Notes: a model not told the origin generated them from the sequence alone. A stretch of DNA of 20,933 bases from an uncultured Eubacteriales bacterium (GCA_934479825.1 CAKSOW010000040.1:1-20933); one strand, 5' to 3'; positions 1-9,229 are shown, counted from the first letter of the stretch. Translations and numbers: made by a program.

Positions 1-80
1 GCGCTATTTTGCAGCGGCGCTTCGCCGCCCTCTGGTGTACTTTTTGGTTACTTTTTCGTACAAGCGAAAAAGTAACACAA
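1..80. repeat. Paired hairpins resembling a dispersed intergenic repeat
   Basis: Two perfect inverted repeats sit close together. One is GCGGCG-CTT-CGCCGC at 14-28. The other is an 11-bp stem at 48-58 and 65-75 (TTACTTTTTCG / CGAAAAAGTAA) with the loop TACAAG. TACTTTTTGGTTACTTTTT is itself a near tandem repeat just before and within the second stem. This make-up resembles short dispersed elements found between genes in many Clostridia genomes. Only one copy lies in this window, so dispersal is inferred. The left end may continue outside the window. It could also be a bidirectional terminator pair. Confidence 0.4.
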
Positions 81-115
81 AAAACGTTTCTTTTATGCTT
101 TTCGGGCTTTTTGTC

Positions 116-147
116 AAAAAGAGACCGCCTTTTCAGGCGGTCTCTTT
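116..147 (-). terminator. Intrinsic terminator of the SLH/GH99-like gene
   Basis: A perfect 12-bp stem (118-129 with 136-147, core AGAGACCGCC/GGCGGTCTCT) with a 6-base loop is followed, on the minus strand, by a run of five T that starts within the stem. It lies 15 bases past the stop codon of the minus-strand gene, which is the expected place for its Rho-independent terminator. Confidence 0.9.
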
Positions 148-162
148 CTATAAAGCTGTTGC

Positions 163-3100
163 TTACTGCACTTTCTGAACCGAGAGATTGTCGATCATAT
201 AGCCGACACCTGCGCCGTCAGTCGGGTTCGTGTAGAACGCGAACTGGTCGTTGCCGCGGAAAGTGGAGCTTGCGGGAATTTCAAATTCAAATTCCCAGTG
301 CTTCCAGCCGTCCTCGGTGGAAAGACCGAGACTGCCGCCGGCAAAGCTGATATGATCCTGCTTGCCCTCAGCGTCCATATAACGGAGGTTGCAGTAAATC
401 GTAGTTGAAATATCCTTGTCAGTTGCAAGCGTGCCGGTGAGCTTCACATCAAGGGATGCTTTGTACTTCACGCCCGTCTGATAGGTAACTTTTTGACGCA
501 TATACGCCCAAACATTGCCTTCGTTCGGGATAACTTCCCAGACATTGCCCTTTTCTTTGTCGTTTGCAATCTGGATGGTAGCATTGTCGCTGAAAAACGC
601 TTTATTGTTGGCTGCGTCTTCGGCGTCGCCGTTTTCAACGAGAATGCCCTTAGCGAGCTTTTCTTCGTCTTTCTTCTTTTCTTCTTCGATCTTGGCTTCG
701 TTTTCCTTAGCCATATCTTCATCCATGACAAAACGGATATAATCGATATCAAAGTGACCGCCGCAGCTGAACGGGTCTACACGGATCTTGGTAACCGTGC
801 CGGTCCACTTTTCGTTTTCGGAGAAGTCGAGCGTGAATTCAACGACCTTATCGCCCGAAGAATTGCCGGTAATACTAGCATGCGCGCTCTTATCCTGCGA
901 GAGACCTTCTTCCTTATCGGTACCGAAGAATACTTCAATAGCGGATTTTTCAACGCCATCTGCCAATTTATACTTCATACCGACAAGAATCTTGTTGCAG
1001 GTAAGCGTATTGATTGAGAGGTTGCCGAGCGAGAGCATCGGGTCATAAGCCGGGTTCTGGTTCGGTCTTTCGACTGCGTCGCCGGAGAGGAAACCATCCT
1101 TGACGAGAGCGGTTGCAAAGCCGCCTACAAAGCCTTCCAAGTCGCCGGGAACATCAAATTCATACTGATATGCAACGCGTTTGTCAATGACATCCTGATA
1201 CTTCTTATCAAGCGTAGAGACCGTAACAGCCTTGTTTTCAAAGGTGTAGTTAGTGCCCTCGATCTTGTAGATGAAGAACAACGGGAGAACCGGGAGACCG
1301 TCGCGGAGCGTTACCTTTTCGGCAAGCTTGGTTTCCTTGCCGTCAACAAGAGCGACATCGCTGTCGATGTTGAAGATGATCTCATGGTCTTTCTTGGTGA
1401 TAATACGAAGCTTGCCGGTGTAGCGGCTCCATTCGTAATAGAAGTTGTTAAGGCTGAAAAATCCATCGATTGAGCTTGCTGCAACATACAGTTCATCGTT
1501 CTTCAAAACCGGGTGGAATGGAGCTGTATATTCGGTGCGGTCGATAGTAACGGTGATCGGAAGCTGGGATTCGTCGTAACCGAGAAGTTCAATCTTGGAA
1601 ACTTCAAATTCGCCGGCCGTCGAAATGATATCAAAGCGGAAGAATGTAACAATATCTTTCCAGGTTGCCTTACCGGCGGTGTTGATGACATATTCCTTGA
1701 AGTCGTCCGACTTGGTAACCTTGGTATTGAAGCTCTTGGACTGTTCAAGGTTCGGGCTGGAAGAAGTCGTATAGAAAATTTCCATGGTGGAATCGACGCT
1801 CGATTTTGCCGTCACGCGGATTGCGATAACGTCCTCGGCGTTGATTTCGGGAAGAGCGCCCTTGACTTTGAGAGCCGGGTCGGTCTTGGAAGTAACAGCC
1901 TTGATAATGCCGTTTTCGGTCGTGCATTCATCAATATTCTGGCCGTTATCGAGCTGATCACCGGTAAAGGTGAAGAGCGCTTTCTGCGGAATATTGCCGG
2001 TTTCCTCTTCATAATCCCAGTGCTTGATGCTGGTCTTGGACTTGGGATAGAGGTGACCGAGACGTGCTTTCTGGTTGTCGGTCGGGTAGATGTTGGTGGA
2101 GTGATCGGTCACGCCGGAAATGACTTCGGCAACGTTTTCGAGATAGCCGAAACCGTGTAAGCCCTTGCACGGCATGACGTACGTACCTTCGCCGTATTCG
2201 TTCCAGGTGGAAATGATGAGGGTCTTGGCTTTCCAGCCCTCCTGCTTGGTGAGGTAATCGTTCTTGATATAGTTGAGAACTTTCTTGTGATCCTCTAAGG
2301 ATGCGAGCGGCTTGCGGATACCGGACCAGCCGATATTGTTGAAGCCGACCGAAACGGTGGGAACAATATAGAGCTTGCCGTAATCCTGATTGCGCTGTAA
2401 ACGCTTAATGGTAGCGTCAGCGCTGTTGCCGTCCTGATTCCAGTGGTAAGCGTAAGCCGCAGTAGCGCCGAGAGCCGCCATGTTGGAGAAGGAGCCTGCA
2501 TCCTGTGCGTGGCCGTCGGCAAAGAACAGCATAATACCGTCAAAGCCGTGCGCCTTTGCGTCGTCGTTCATGAACTTGACTGCTTCTTGTGCGCCCTCGT
2601 TCGTACCGCCGAATGCTTTCTTGAAGTTGTTATAGCTCCAAGCGGTGAAGACGAGCTTGTTATCGATCGTATAGAAACGATTGTCCAAGAAGTAGTAATC
2701 CATCCAGTATGCCCAGATGTAATTCTTGAAGTCTTCGAGGTTGGTGGTGTTCACGCCGCTGTTTTCCCACATGAACGTGAACTTCATCAAATCAGAATAT
2801 TCTGCGTTGAAGAAACCGTCGTGGAGAGCGAAGTTAAGGCTGCTTCTCTTAATCGGTTCAACCTGGTTGTTCGACGGGCAGTACCAGCAGAAATGCTGTA
2901 CATCGATACCGTTTTCAACCATGAACTTGATTTCCCAGTCGGCAACTTCCGGAATACCCTCGTCGTAGTAGCCGAGAGCCGGTTCAACGTCCGGCAAACC
3001 GCTAACAGCGCCCCAGCCGAAGTGCGTGCCTTCGCGCCACAGCGAGCAGACGTTCAAGAGTACGTCATAGCCGTCGTCTGTGATCGGTTTCGGAACCGGG

Positions 3101-4821
3101 CAGTAGTCGTCGTGATCGTGTGTGAGGAATACTTTTGCATCGTCGAAGAATACCGTACCGGAGGTATTGGCAACGGTGATGTTGTCAACTGTCGGCAGAG
3201 CGGCCGAAAGAGCGAATTCGCCGACTTTCTTGCCGTTGACCTTGTAAAGAACCTTGCCGTTGACGGTATCGGCTTCAATACGGAGAGTCTGCCAGATGTT
3301 GTTGGTGTGATGACGGAGTTTGGTGCCGTCGGGTGCGTAAACGCCGTTTGCGTCAAGCGTAAGCTTGGCAACCGAGGTATCGCCGCTGTTCAGCGAAATG
3401 TAACCGGTGTCGTTCGCAGTCGGGAAGAGCATATAGGCTTCATAAACGACCGAACCGGAAACCGGCTTGAACGATTTCTTGGCAATACTGCCGGCAGAAA
3501 GCTCAGCACTTACCGTGTCGCTGTAACCCTGACCGCCCTTGGTGACGGTCTTGCCGGTGCCGGAGACTTCCCACTCGGAAAGTGCGCCGTCCGCAGGAAC
3601 GAGGAAGATATCGTTGACAAGGTAATCTTTATAGACATCGCAGCGCGTAATGGTGACCGTACCGATGGATTCCTTGGAGGAACCGATGTACAGACGGGAA
3701 ACGGTGTAATCACCGGCCGCGTAATCGCCAACTTTTGCGCCGTTCATATAAAGGGACGCAGTGTTGGCATCGAGATCAACCTTCATGGTGAAGTAAAGCG
3801 AACCGTTTTTCGCTTCAATGCCGGTTTCGCTGCCGTTGAACAGGTATTTGCCGTCTTTGGTGGTAAGAGAAGCAACTTCATTCATATCGTCATCGACGAG
3901 CTTGAAGTAGATACCGTTTTCAATGCTTGCAACCGTACCGTAGAAATCCCAGCCGACAAGGCCGCGGGAAACATCGTCGAGGTCGCGCCACAGTTCAACC
4001 TTAGCGTCGGGATAGAAGTCGGCGATATGGTTGGCCGTGTTGCTGACAGCGGCCATGCGGCTGCGGTTGTCGTACTGCCAAGGCGTGTCGTACTGCGTGG
4101 AAGCGCCGCTGAGGCCCCAGGTAACGGCTTCGTTTACAAGATAGTAAGCATCGTCATAGTTGGCGTCAACAAGCGTTTTCTGCAAACGGTTTTCGGGCAG
4201 TGCGATACGGCCGATGATAGCGGCGGCTTCTGCACGGATGATGTTATTGTTGGGCATGAACGTACCGAATTCATCGTTACCCATGACAACGCCTGCGTTG
4301 TAGAGCAGCTGCAAACGGTCAAAATAGCCGTTTGTATTCGGAACGTCGGGAATTTCGGTGACATTGTTCTTGGCTTCCAGATAGTCGTCCGGTACGGCTT
4401 TCGAGAAGATGACCGCCATTTCATAGCGCTTGACGGGACGTTCGTAATCATCGAACGCGTCGGCCTTGATAATGCCGTTGTCGATAGCGTACTTGACGTA
4501 CTCATCGTACCAGTTTGCGCCGTTCTGCGAAAAAGCGGTGCCTTTCGCATTGTACGCGTCATGTACACGGGCGGCAATGGTGATCGCTTCGGCTACCGTC
4601 ATGTTGCCTTCGGGCGAGAACACACCGTCTGCCGTACCCTTCATGAAACCGAGTTCATACGAGGAGGATACCGAGGAGGCATACCATTCGCTCGCCGGAA
4701 CGTCGGAGAACATACCGGGCGTGTAGGTGTTTGTTTTGGCAAAGCCGGCGGCGGAAGCGGTGAGACTTCCGACAGCGATGGCCGCTGCGGCGGCTATGCC
4801 GAGGATAAACTTTTTGTTCAT
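163..4821 (-). CDS. SLH-domain surface protein with GH99-like (WbsX) domain
   Basis: This is a 1552-residue exported protein, probably a wall-anchored glycan-active enzyme. A Sec signal peptide (MNKKF, then an Ala-rich core, ending near ASA at about residues 22-25) is followed by about three SLH repeats (about 36-208), which in this family bind secondary cell-wall polymer. Two LamG-like beta regions (about 280-400 and 410-570) precede a GH99-like/WbsX domain (about 580-930). The last contains the family's WNEYGEG motif at residues 873-879. A copper-amine-oxidase-N-like domain (about 1088-1210), a beta-sandwich segment, a charged Lys/Glu linker (about 1367-1389) and a C-terminal CBM-like module (about 1390-1552) complete it. 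The ATG is preceded by AAAGGAG at 7-nt spacing. It has its own promoter and terminator and no co-transcribed partner. The substrate is unknown; GH99 relatives act on alpha-mannosides, but WbsX-type domains are poorly characterised. Domain limits are estimated by eye. Confidence 0.85.
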   Translation of the reverse strand: MNKKFILGIAAAAAIAVGSLTASAAGFAKTNTYTPGMFSDVPASEWYASSVSSSYELGFMKGTADGVFSPEGNMTVAEAITIAARVHDAYNAKGTAFSQNGANWYDEYVKYAIDNGIIKADAFDDYERPVKRYEMAVIFSKAVPDDYLEAKNNVTEIPDVPNTNGYFDRLQLLYNAGVVMGNDEFGTFMPNNNIIRAEAAAIIGRIALPENRLQKTLVDANYDDAYYLVNEAVTWGLSGASTQYDTPWQYDNRSRMAAVSNTANHIADFYPDAKVELWRDLDDVSRGLVGWDFYGTVASIENGIYFKLVDDDMNEVASLTTKDGKYLFNGSETGIEAKNGSLYFTMKVDLDANTASLYMNGAKVGDYAAGDYTVSRLYIGSSKESIGTVTITRCDVYKDYLVNDIFLVPADGALSEWEVSGTGKTVTKGGQGYSDTVSAELSAGSIAKKSFKPVSGSVVYEAYMLFPTANDTGYISLNSGDTSVAKLTLDANGVYAPDGTKLRHHTNNIWQTLRIEADTVNGKVLYKVNGKKVGEFALSAALPTVDNITVANTSGTVFFDDAKVFLTHDHDDYCPVPKPITDDGYDVLLNVCSLWREGTHFGWGAVSGLPDVEPALGYYDEGIPEVADWEIKFMVENGIDVQHFCWYCPSNNQVEPIKRSSLNFALHDGFFNAEYSDLMKFTFMWENSGVNTTNLEDFKNYIWAYWMDYYFLDNRFYTIDNKLVFTAWSYNNFKKAFGGTNEGAQEAVKFMNDDAKAHGFDGIMLFFADGHAQDAGSFSNMAALGATAAYAYHWNQDGNSADATIKRLQRNQDYGKLYIVPTVSVGFNNIGWSGIRKPLASLEDHKKVLNYIKNDYLTKQEGWKAKTLIISTWNEYGEGTYVMPCKGLHGFGYLENVAEVISGVTDHSTNIYPTDNQKARLGHLYPKSKTSIKHWDYEEETGNIPQKALFTFTGDQLDNGQNIDECTTENGIIKAVTSKTDPALKVKGALPEINAEDVIAIRVTAKSSVDSTMEIFYTTSSSPNLEQSKSFNTKVTKSDDFKEYVINTAGKATWKDIVTFFRFDIISTAGEFEVSKIELLGYDESQLPITVTIDRTEYTAPFHPVLKNDELYVAASSIDGFFSLNNFYYEWSRYTGKLRIITKKDHEIIFNIDSDVALVDGKETKLAEKVTLRDGLPVLPLFFIYKIEGTNYTFENKAVTVSTLDKKYQDVIDKRVAYQYEFDVPGDLEGFVGGFATALVKDGFLSGDAVERPNQNPAYDPMLSLGNLSINTLTCNKILVGMKYKLADGVEKSAIEVFFGTDKEEGLSQDKSAHASITGNSSGDKVVEFTLDFSENEKWTGTVTKIRVDPFSCGGHFDIDYIRFVMDEDMAKENEAKIEEEKKKDEEKLAKGILVENGDAEDAANNKAFFSDNATIQIANDKEKGNVWEVIPNEGNVWAYMRQKVTYQTGVKYKASLDVKLTGTLATDKDISTTIYCNLRYMDAEGKQDHISFAGGSLGLSTEDGWKHWEFEFEIPASSTFRGNDQFAFYTNPTDGAGVGYMIDNLSVQKVQ

Positions 4822-4889
4822 ACTCTCTCTCCTTTATTAAGATGGAAAAATTGTAGATATGCGCAAAATTCACATATCTTACTGTGTAA

Positions 4890-4918
4890 AGTGTACCACA
4901 ACGCCCATAGATTGTCAA
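4890..4918 (-). promoter_or_regulatory. Sigma-A promoter of the SLH/GH99-like gene
   Basis: On the minus strand there is a perfect -35 box TTGACA (4913-4918), a 17-bp spacer and the -10 box TACACT (4890-4895, four of six consensus matches). This places the start point near 4883, giving a leader of about 60 bases before the ATG at 4821. Confidence 0.8.
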
Positions 4919-4952
4919 TAAAATAGGCGGTAAATCGGAAAAATCGTAGAAA

Positions 4953-4972
4953 TGCACAAACTACATTGTGCA
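4953..4972. promoter_or_regulatory. Inverted repeat, possible operator
   Basis: TGCACAA-ACTACA-TTGTGCA is a perfect 7-bp inverted repeat with a 6-base gap. It lies about 35 bp upstream of the -35 box of the SLH-gene promoter. Position and symmetry fit a binding site for a dimeric activator, but no regulator gene is adjacent and the match could be chance. Confidence 0.3.
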
Positions 4973-5119
4973 CTTTCAACAAAAACATGGCCTGCGTTCC
5001 GAAATAGGATCCGCGTTTCGTGTTATCCTTTGAAGATTTTTGATGGTTTTGGGGGCGCCGTGGCTTCTGTCCAATGAGGTCGTTTTAATACATTATACCT
5101 TAATATTATGGAGGCAAAA

Positions 5120-5209
5120 ATGTGTATAGAAAAATCCACAAGGCAAAGGGCAAGGGAAAGACGCGCGCGGACATTTGTAAAATGTAAATTTTTAGAAAAA
5201 AACCGCTGA
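5120..5209 (+). CDS. Possible 29-residue basic small protein
   Basis: An ATG preceded by GGAGG with 5-nt spacing opens a frame of 29 codons ending in TGA. The predicted peptide begins MCIEKSTRQRARERRAR and is strongly basic, with Cys at positions 2 and 22. It lies upstream of the rpoB promoter, so it would need its own promoter; I see only a weak AT-rich region (TAATAC/TATACC around 5086-5098). The good ribosome site is the only support. It could equally be chance in a spacer. Confidence 0.3.
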   Translation: MCIEKSTRQRARERRARTFVKCKFLEKNR

Positions 5210-5300
5210 ATTATTTGGAACTTTTCAAAAAAATAAGTGTAAATTCACGAGAAAATACCCATTTTTCAGAAGAAACCGTACCGAAAATGTCCCAAAGCTC

Positions 5301-5329
5301 TTGACTTTTCAAGGATTCCATGCTATATT
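5301..5329 (+). promoter_or_regulatory. Sigma-A promoter of rpoBC, extended -10
   Basis: The -35 box TTGACT (5301-5306), a 17-bp spacer and the -10 box TATATT (5324-5329) are present, with TGC directly before the -10 box giving an extended -10 element. Initiation near 5336 would leave a leader of about 120 bases ahead of rpoB. The tract upstream is A-rich. This indicates that rpoBC is transcribed from its own strong promoter here and not by read-through from ribosomal protein genes. Confidence 0.85.
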
Positions 5330-5456
5330 ATTATACTGCATTATAATCAAGCGGAAATATCGGCGTTTGAAAGCGTATAGGGGGATTTTGCCCTTTTTTG
5401 AAGGCCCTTTTCCGCACGCCACCGGTAAAGAAGTAGGAATGGAGTGATAGCAAACC

Positions 5457-8400
5457 ATGGTGAAGCCTTGCAAGCTTGGCAACAACATTCGGTACAGCTT
5501 TTCCAAGATCGATGAAAAGCTCGAAATGCCAAACCTCATCGAGGTGCAGAAAGAATCCTATGAATGGTTTCTTAACGAAGGTTTAAAGGAAGTATTGGAG
5601 GACGTTTCTCCGCTTGTCGATTACACAGGCAACCTGTTTATCGAATTTGTGGATTTTTCGATCGACAAAACGCCAAAATATCCCGTAGAGGAATGCAAGG
5701 AGCGCGACGTCAACTATGCCGCACATCTTCGCGTGACCGTTCGTCTTTCCAACAAGGAGACCGGCGATGTCCAGGAATCCGAAGTTTTCATGGGCGATTT
5801 CCCGCTTATGACCGAACAGGGCACTTTCATTATCAACGGTGCGGAACGCGTCGTTGTATCGCAGATCGTGCGTTCGCCGGGTATCTATTATGAATCAGCC
5901 GACGACAAGAGCGGCAAGAAATTATACGCCGCCACTGTCATTCCGTACCGCGGTGCATGGCTCGAATACGAAACCGACGCAAACGATGTATTTTATGTAA
6001 GAATCGATAAGAACCGCAAGCTGCCGATTACAATTTTCTTGCGCGCGTTGGGCTTAGGCACCTCCAAAGAGCTTCTCGACACCTTCGGCGACGACCCGTA
6101 TATCAAAGCCACCCTCACCAAAGACCTTATGGAAGGCGAAGCTCAGAAAAACGGTACGAGCGCCAAAGACGAAGCTTTAAAGGAAATCTACAAGAAACTG
6201 CGTCCGGGCGATCCGGCTATCGTGGAATCGGCTCAGATTCTTATCAACAATCTGTTCTTCGACCCCAAGCGTTACGACATTTCGGCTGTCGGCCGCTATA
6301 AATTCAACAAGAAGCTTGCGCTCGGCAGACGGATTGCCGGGTTCAAGCTTGCAAAGCCTGCCGTCAATCCGTTTACCGGCGAGATCCTTTTCGACGAGGG
6401 CACCATGCTCAACCGCGAAATGGCGGAGCAGATTGAAAAGACCGGTTGCTATGAGGTCGAACTGTTCTCGAACGAACACGGAAGCGACGAAACTTTCAAG
6501 GTATTCTCCAACAAGATGGCAGACATGAACGTCATCGGCGTTATTCCGGCCGGCTATGATCTTTCTTCTTTAAAGGTAGACGAAAAGGTTCAGGTCGAGG
6601 TTCTGAAAGAGATTCTCGCTTCGACCGACAATGAAGAAGCTTTCCTTGCAGAATTTGAACGCCGCCGCATGGAGCTTATCCCCAAGCACATCACGCATGA
6701 CGATATTTATGCGTCGGTCAACTATATGCTGTGCATTGCGCACGGCTGTGGCACAGTGGACGATATCGACCACCTCGGAAACCGCAGACTGCGCAGTGTC
6801 GGCGAACTTTTGCAGAATCAGATGCGCATCGGCTTTACCCGTATGGAAAAGCTCGTCAAAGAGCGCATGACCATGCAGGACACCGAAAACCTCACGCCGC
6901 AGAACTTAATCAATATCCGTCCGATTGTTTCGGCCATCAAGGAATTTTTCGGTTCTTCCCCGCTGTCGCAGTTCATGGATCAGACCAACCCCTTGGCGGA
7001 ATTGACCCACAAACGCCGTCTTTCGGCTTTGGGTCCGGGCGGTCTGTCGCGTGACCGTGCGTCCTTTGAAGTCCGCGACGTTCACTACACGCATTACGGC
7101 AGAATGTGTCCGATCGAGACGCCGGAAGGTCCGAACATCGGTCTTATCTCCTATCTTGCCACTTACGCAAAAATCAATAAATTCGGCTTTATCGAAGCCC
7201 CCTACCGCAAGGTGGACAAAGCCACCGGCATCGTTACCGACGAAGTTGTCTATATGACCGCCGACGTCGAGGACGAATATGTCGTAGCCCAAGCAAACGA
7301 ACCGCTTGACGAGACCGGACGTTTTGTCAACAACCGCGTTACCGTCCGTATCCGCGAAGAAATCACGGAAGTCGAAAAAGAACGCGTTGACTACATGGAT
7401 GTCTCGCCGAAAATGGTGGTTTCGGTTGCCACTGCTATGATTCCGTTTCTTGAAAACGACGATAACACCCGTGCGCTCATGGGTTCCAACATGCAGAAGC
7501 AGGCTGTGCCGCTGATGATGACCGAAAGCCCGATCGTCGGTACCGGTATGGAATACAAGGCCGCCGTCGATAGCGGCGTTGTGGTCGTTGCCAAGGCGGA
7601 CGGCGTTGTCGAAGCCGCCAGCGGCGATAAGGTGGAAATCCGCGAGGATGACGGAAACGTCCGCACCTATCATTTGATTAAATTCAAGCGCTCCAACCAG
7701 GGCACTTGCGTCAACCAGCGTCCTATCGTCTTTAAAGGCGACCGCGTGACCAAAGGACAGGTCATTGCCGACGGTCCTGCAACCAGCGGCGGCGAAGTAG
7801 CGCTCGGCAAGAACGCACTCATCGGCTTCATGACGTGGGAAGGCTACAACTACGAGGACGCCGTTCTGCTTAACGAACGTCTTGTCCGTGACGACGTTTA
7901 CACGTCGATTCATATTGAAGAATATTCGCACGAAGCGCGCGATACCAAACTCGGACCGGAGGAAATCACCCGTGATATTCCGAATGTCGGCGAGGACGCG
8001 CTCAAATATCTGACCGCAAGCGGCGTTATCAGCATCGGCGCTGAGGTTCATGCCGGCGACATCTTAGTCGGTAAGGTCACCCCGAAAGGCGAGACCGAGC
8101 TGACAGCCGAAGAACGTTTGCTCCGTGCCATTTTCGGTGAAAAAGCACGCGAAGTGCGCGACACGTCGCTAAGACTTCCGCACGGCGAAAGCGGTACGGT
8201 CGTCGATGTCCGTGAGTTCTCACGCGACAATTCCGACGAACTGCCTCCCGGAGTCAACAAGGTCGTGCGCGTCTACATCGCCCAGAAGAGAAAAATCTCG
8301 GTCGGCGATAAAATGGCAGGCCGCCACGGTAACAAAGGTGTCGTTTCGCGTATTCTTCCGCCGGAAGACATGCCGTTCTTGCCGGACGGTACGCCGCTTG

Positions 8401-9218
8401 ACATCGTGTTGAATCCTCTGGGCGTGCCGAGCCGAATGAATATCGGTCAGGTGCTTGAAGTGCATCTCGGTATTGCGGCAAAGAAATTAGGCTGGAAAGT
8501 CATGACGCCGGTATTCGACGGCGCAAACGAACAGGATATTGCGGATTGTCTGAAAAAAGCCGGCATGCGTGAAGACGGCAAAACCATTCTGTACGACGGA
8601 CGTACCGGCGAACAGTTTGACAACCCCGTCACGGTCGGTATCATGTACTACCTGAAACTGCATCACCTGGTCGATGATAAGATCCACGCCCGTTCGACCG
8701 GTCCTTACTCCCTCGTCACCCAACAGCCGCTCGGCGGTAAAGCCCAGTTCGGCGGTCAGCGTTTCGGTGAAATGGAAGTTTGGGCTCTGGAAGCTTACGG
8801 CGCGGCTTATACCTTGCAGGAGATCTTAACCGTCAAGTCCGACGATGTCATCGGACGTGTCAAGGCCTATGAAGCGATCGTCAAGGGACAGAATATCCCG
8901 ACGCCGGGCGTTCCGGAGTCGTTCAAGGTTCTTATCCGCGAATTGCAGTCGTTAGCTCTCGATGTACGCGTGCTCGACAAGGACGGCAACGAAATCACCT
9001 TGAAGCAGAGCAGCGACGAAGAGCTTGAAGGCATGAAGAACATTACCTCCGAAGATCTCGGAGAGAACGTCGTGACCGACATTGATAACTTTGTCATCGA
9101 AGATGAAAACGGAGACCCGGTTGAAGATGACAGCGAAGACGACGATTACTCCGACGACTATTCCGATGATTACTCCGACGATCTCGAAAACGAGACCGAT
9201 GACGGTGCGGATCTTTAA
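5457..9218 (+). CDS. rpoB: DNA-directed RNA polymerase subunit beta
   Basis: This is the beta subunit of RNA polymerase, forming the catalytic cleft with beta-prime. At 1253 residues it is slightly long for Bacillota. The whole family sequence is present, from the N-terminal MPNLIEVQKESYEWFL block to the C-terminal GGQRFGEMEVWALEAYGAA block. The rifampicin-binding region is wild type, with Q505, D508, H518, S523 and L525 at the sites whose change confers resistance, so sensitivity is predicted. After the conserved end comes an acidic tail (about 1200-1253) with three tandem YSDD units (1231-1242). The start follows GGAG at 12-nt spacing and matches the usual MVKP-type beginning. rpoC follows after 28-40 bp in the same transcript. 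The gene has its own promoter and lacks the usual rplJL upstream. Confidence 0.99.
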   Translation: MVKPCKLGNNIRYSFSKIDEKLEMPNLIEVQKESYEWFLNEGLKEVLEDVSPLVDYTGNLFIEFVDFSIDKTPKYPVEECKERDVNYAAHLRVTVRLSNKETGDVQESEVFMGDFPLMTEQGTFIINGAERVVVSQIVRSPGIYYESADDKSGKKLYAATVIPYRGAWLEYETDANDVFYVRIDKNRKLPITIFLRALGLGTSKELLDTFGDDPYIKATLTKDLMEGEAQKNGTSAKDEALKEIYKKLRPGDPAIVESAQILINNLFFDPKRYDISAVGRYKFNKKLALGRRIAGFKLAKPAVNPFTGEILFDEGTMLNREMAEQIEKTGCYEVELFSNEHGSDETFKVFSNKMADMNVIGVIPAGYDLSSLKVDEKVQVEVLKEILASTDNEEAFLAEFERRRMELIPKHITHDDIYASVNYMLCIAHGCGTVDDIDHLGNRRLRSVGELLQNQMRIGFTRMEKLVKERMTMQDTENLTPQNLINIRPIVSAIKEFFGSSPLSQFMDQTNPLAELTHKRRLSALGPGGLSRDRASFEVRDVHYTHYGRMCPIETPEGPNIGLISYLATYAKINKFGFIEAPYRKVDKATGIVTDEVVYMTADVEDEYVVAQANEPLDETGRFVNNRVTVRIREEITEVEKERVDYMDVSPKMVVSVATAMIPFLENDDNTRALMGSNMQKQAVPLMMTESPIVGTGMEYKAAVDSGVVVVAKADGVVEAASGDKVEIREDDGNVRTYHLIKFKRSNQGTCVNQRPIVFKGDRVTKGQVIADGPATSGGEVALGKNALIGFMTWEGYNYEDAVLLNERLVRDDVYTSIHIEEYSHEARDTKLGPEEITRDIPNVGEDALKYLTASGVISIGAEVHAGDILVGKVTPKGETELTAEERLLRAIFGEKAREVRDTSLRLPHGESGTVVDVREFSRDNSDELPPGVNKVVRVYIAQKRKISVGDKMAGRHGNKGVVSRILPPEDMPFLPDGTPLDIVLNPLGVPSRMNIGQVLEVHLGIAAKKLGWKVMTPVFDGANEQDIADCLKKAGMREDGKTILYDGRTGEQFDNPVTVGIMYYLKLHHLVDDKIHARSTGPYSLVTQQPLGGKAQFGGQRFGEMEVWALEAYGAAYTLQEILTVKSDDVIGRVKAYEAIVKGQNIPTPGVPESFKVLIRELQSLALDVRVLDKDGNEITLKQSSDEELEGMKNITSEDLGENVVTDIDNFVIEDENGDPVEDDSEDDDYSDDYSDDYSDDLENETDDGADL
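9147..9182 (+). repeat. 12-bp tandem repeat in the rpoB acidic tail
   Basis: Three consecutive 12-bp units encode YSDD, differing only at third codon positions (TAC/TAT, GAC/GAT). They make the C-terminal tail of RpoB more acidic. Silent differences between units suggest the repeat is not very recent. Confidence 0.85.
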
Positions 9219-9229
9219 GGAACGCAAGT

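Larger units (their letters stand above)
4822..5456. other. Divergent intergenic region between SLH gene and rpoB
   Basis: This 635-bp spacer holds the two outward-facing promoters, the inverted repeat at 4953-4972 and a possible 29-codon small gene at 5120-5209. The stretch 5190-5300 is rich in A and T runs, which could serve as an UP element for the rpoB promoter. I see no rplL or rplJ remnant, no tRNA and no recognisable riboswitch in it. Confidence 0.7.

Noticed and set aside
2443..4926. 827-codon open frame antisense to the SLH/GH99-like gene
   Set aside because: Its translation has no recognisable domain, and the opposite strand encodes a clearly domain-structured protein; the length reflects codon bias on the real strand.
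5439..5447. ATG-GAG-TGA start-stop frame just before rpoB
   Set aside because: It coincides with the purine-rich ribosome site of rpoB, has no separate SD, and three codons arise easily by chance.
6960..7040. Rifampicin-resistance substitutions in RpoB
   Set aside because: The key positions D508, H518, S523 and L525 are all wild type; differences from E. coli match the normal Bacillota sequence.
6906..8051. 381-codon open frame antisense to rpoB
   Set aside because: Same type of shadow, with no domain and no independent signals.
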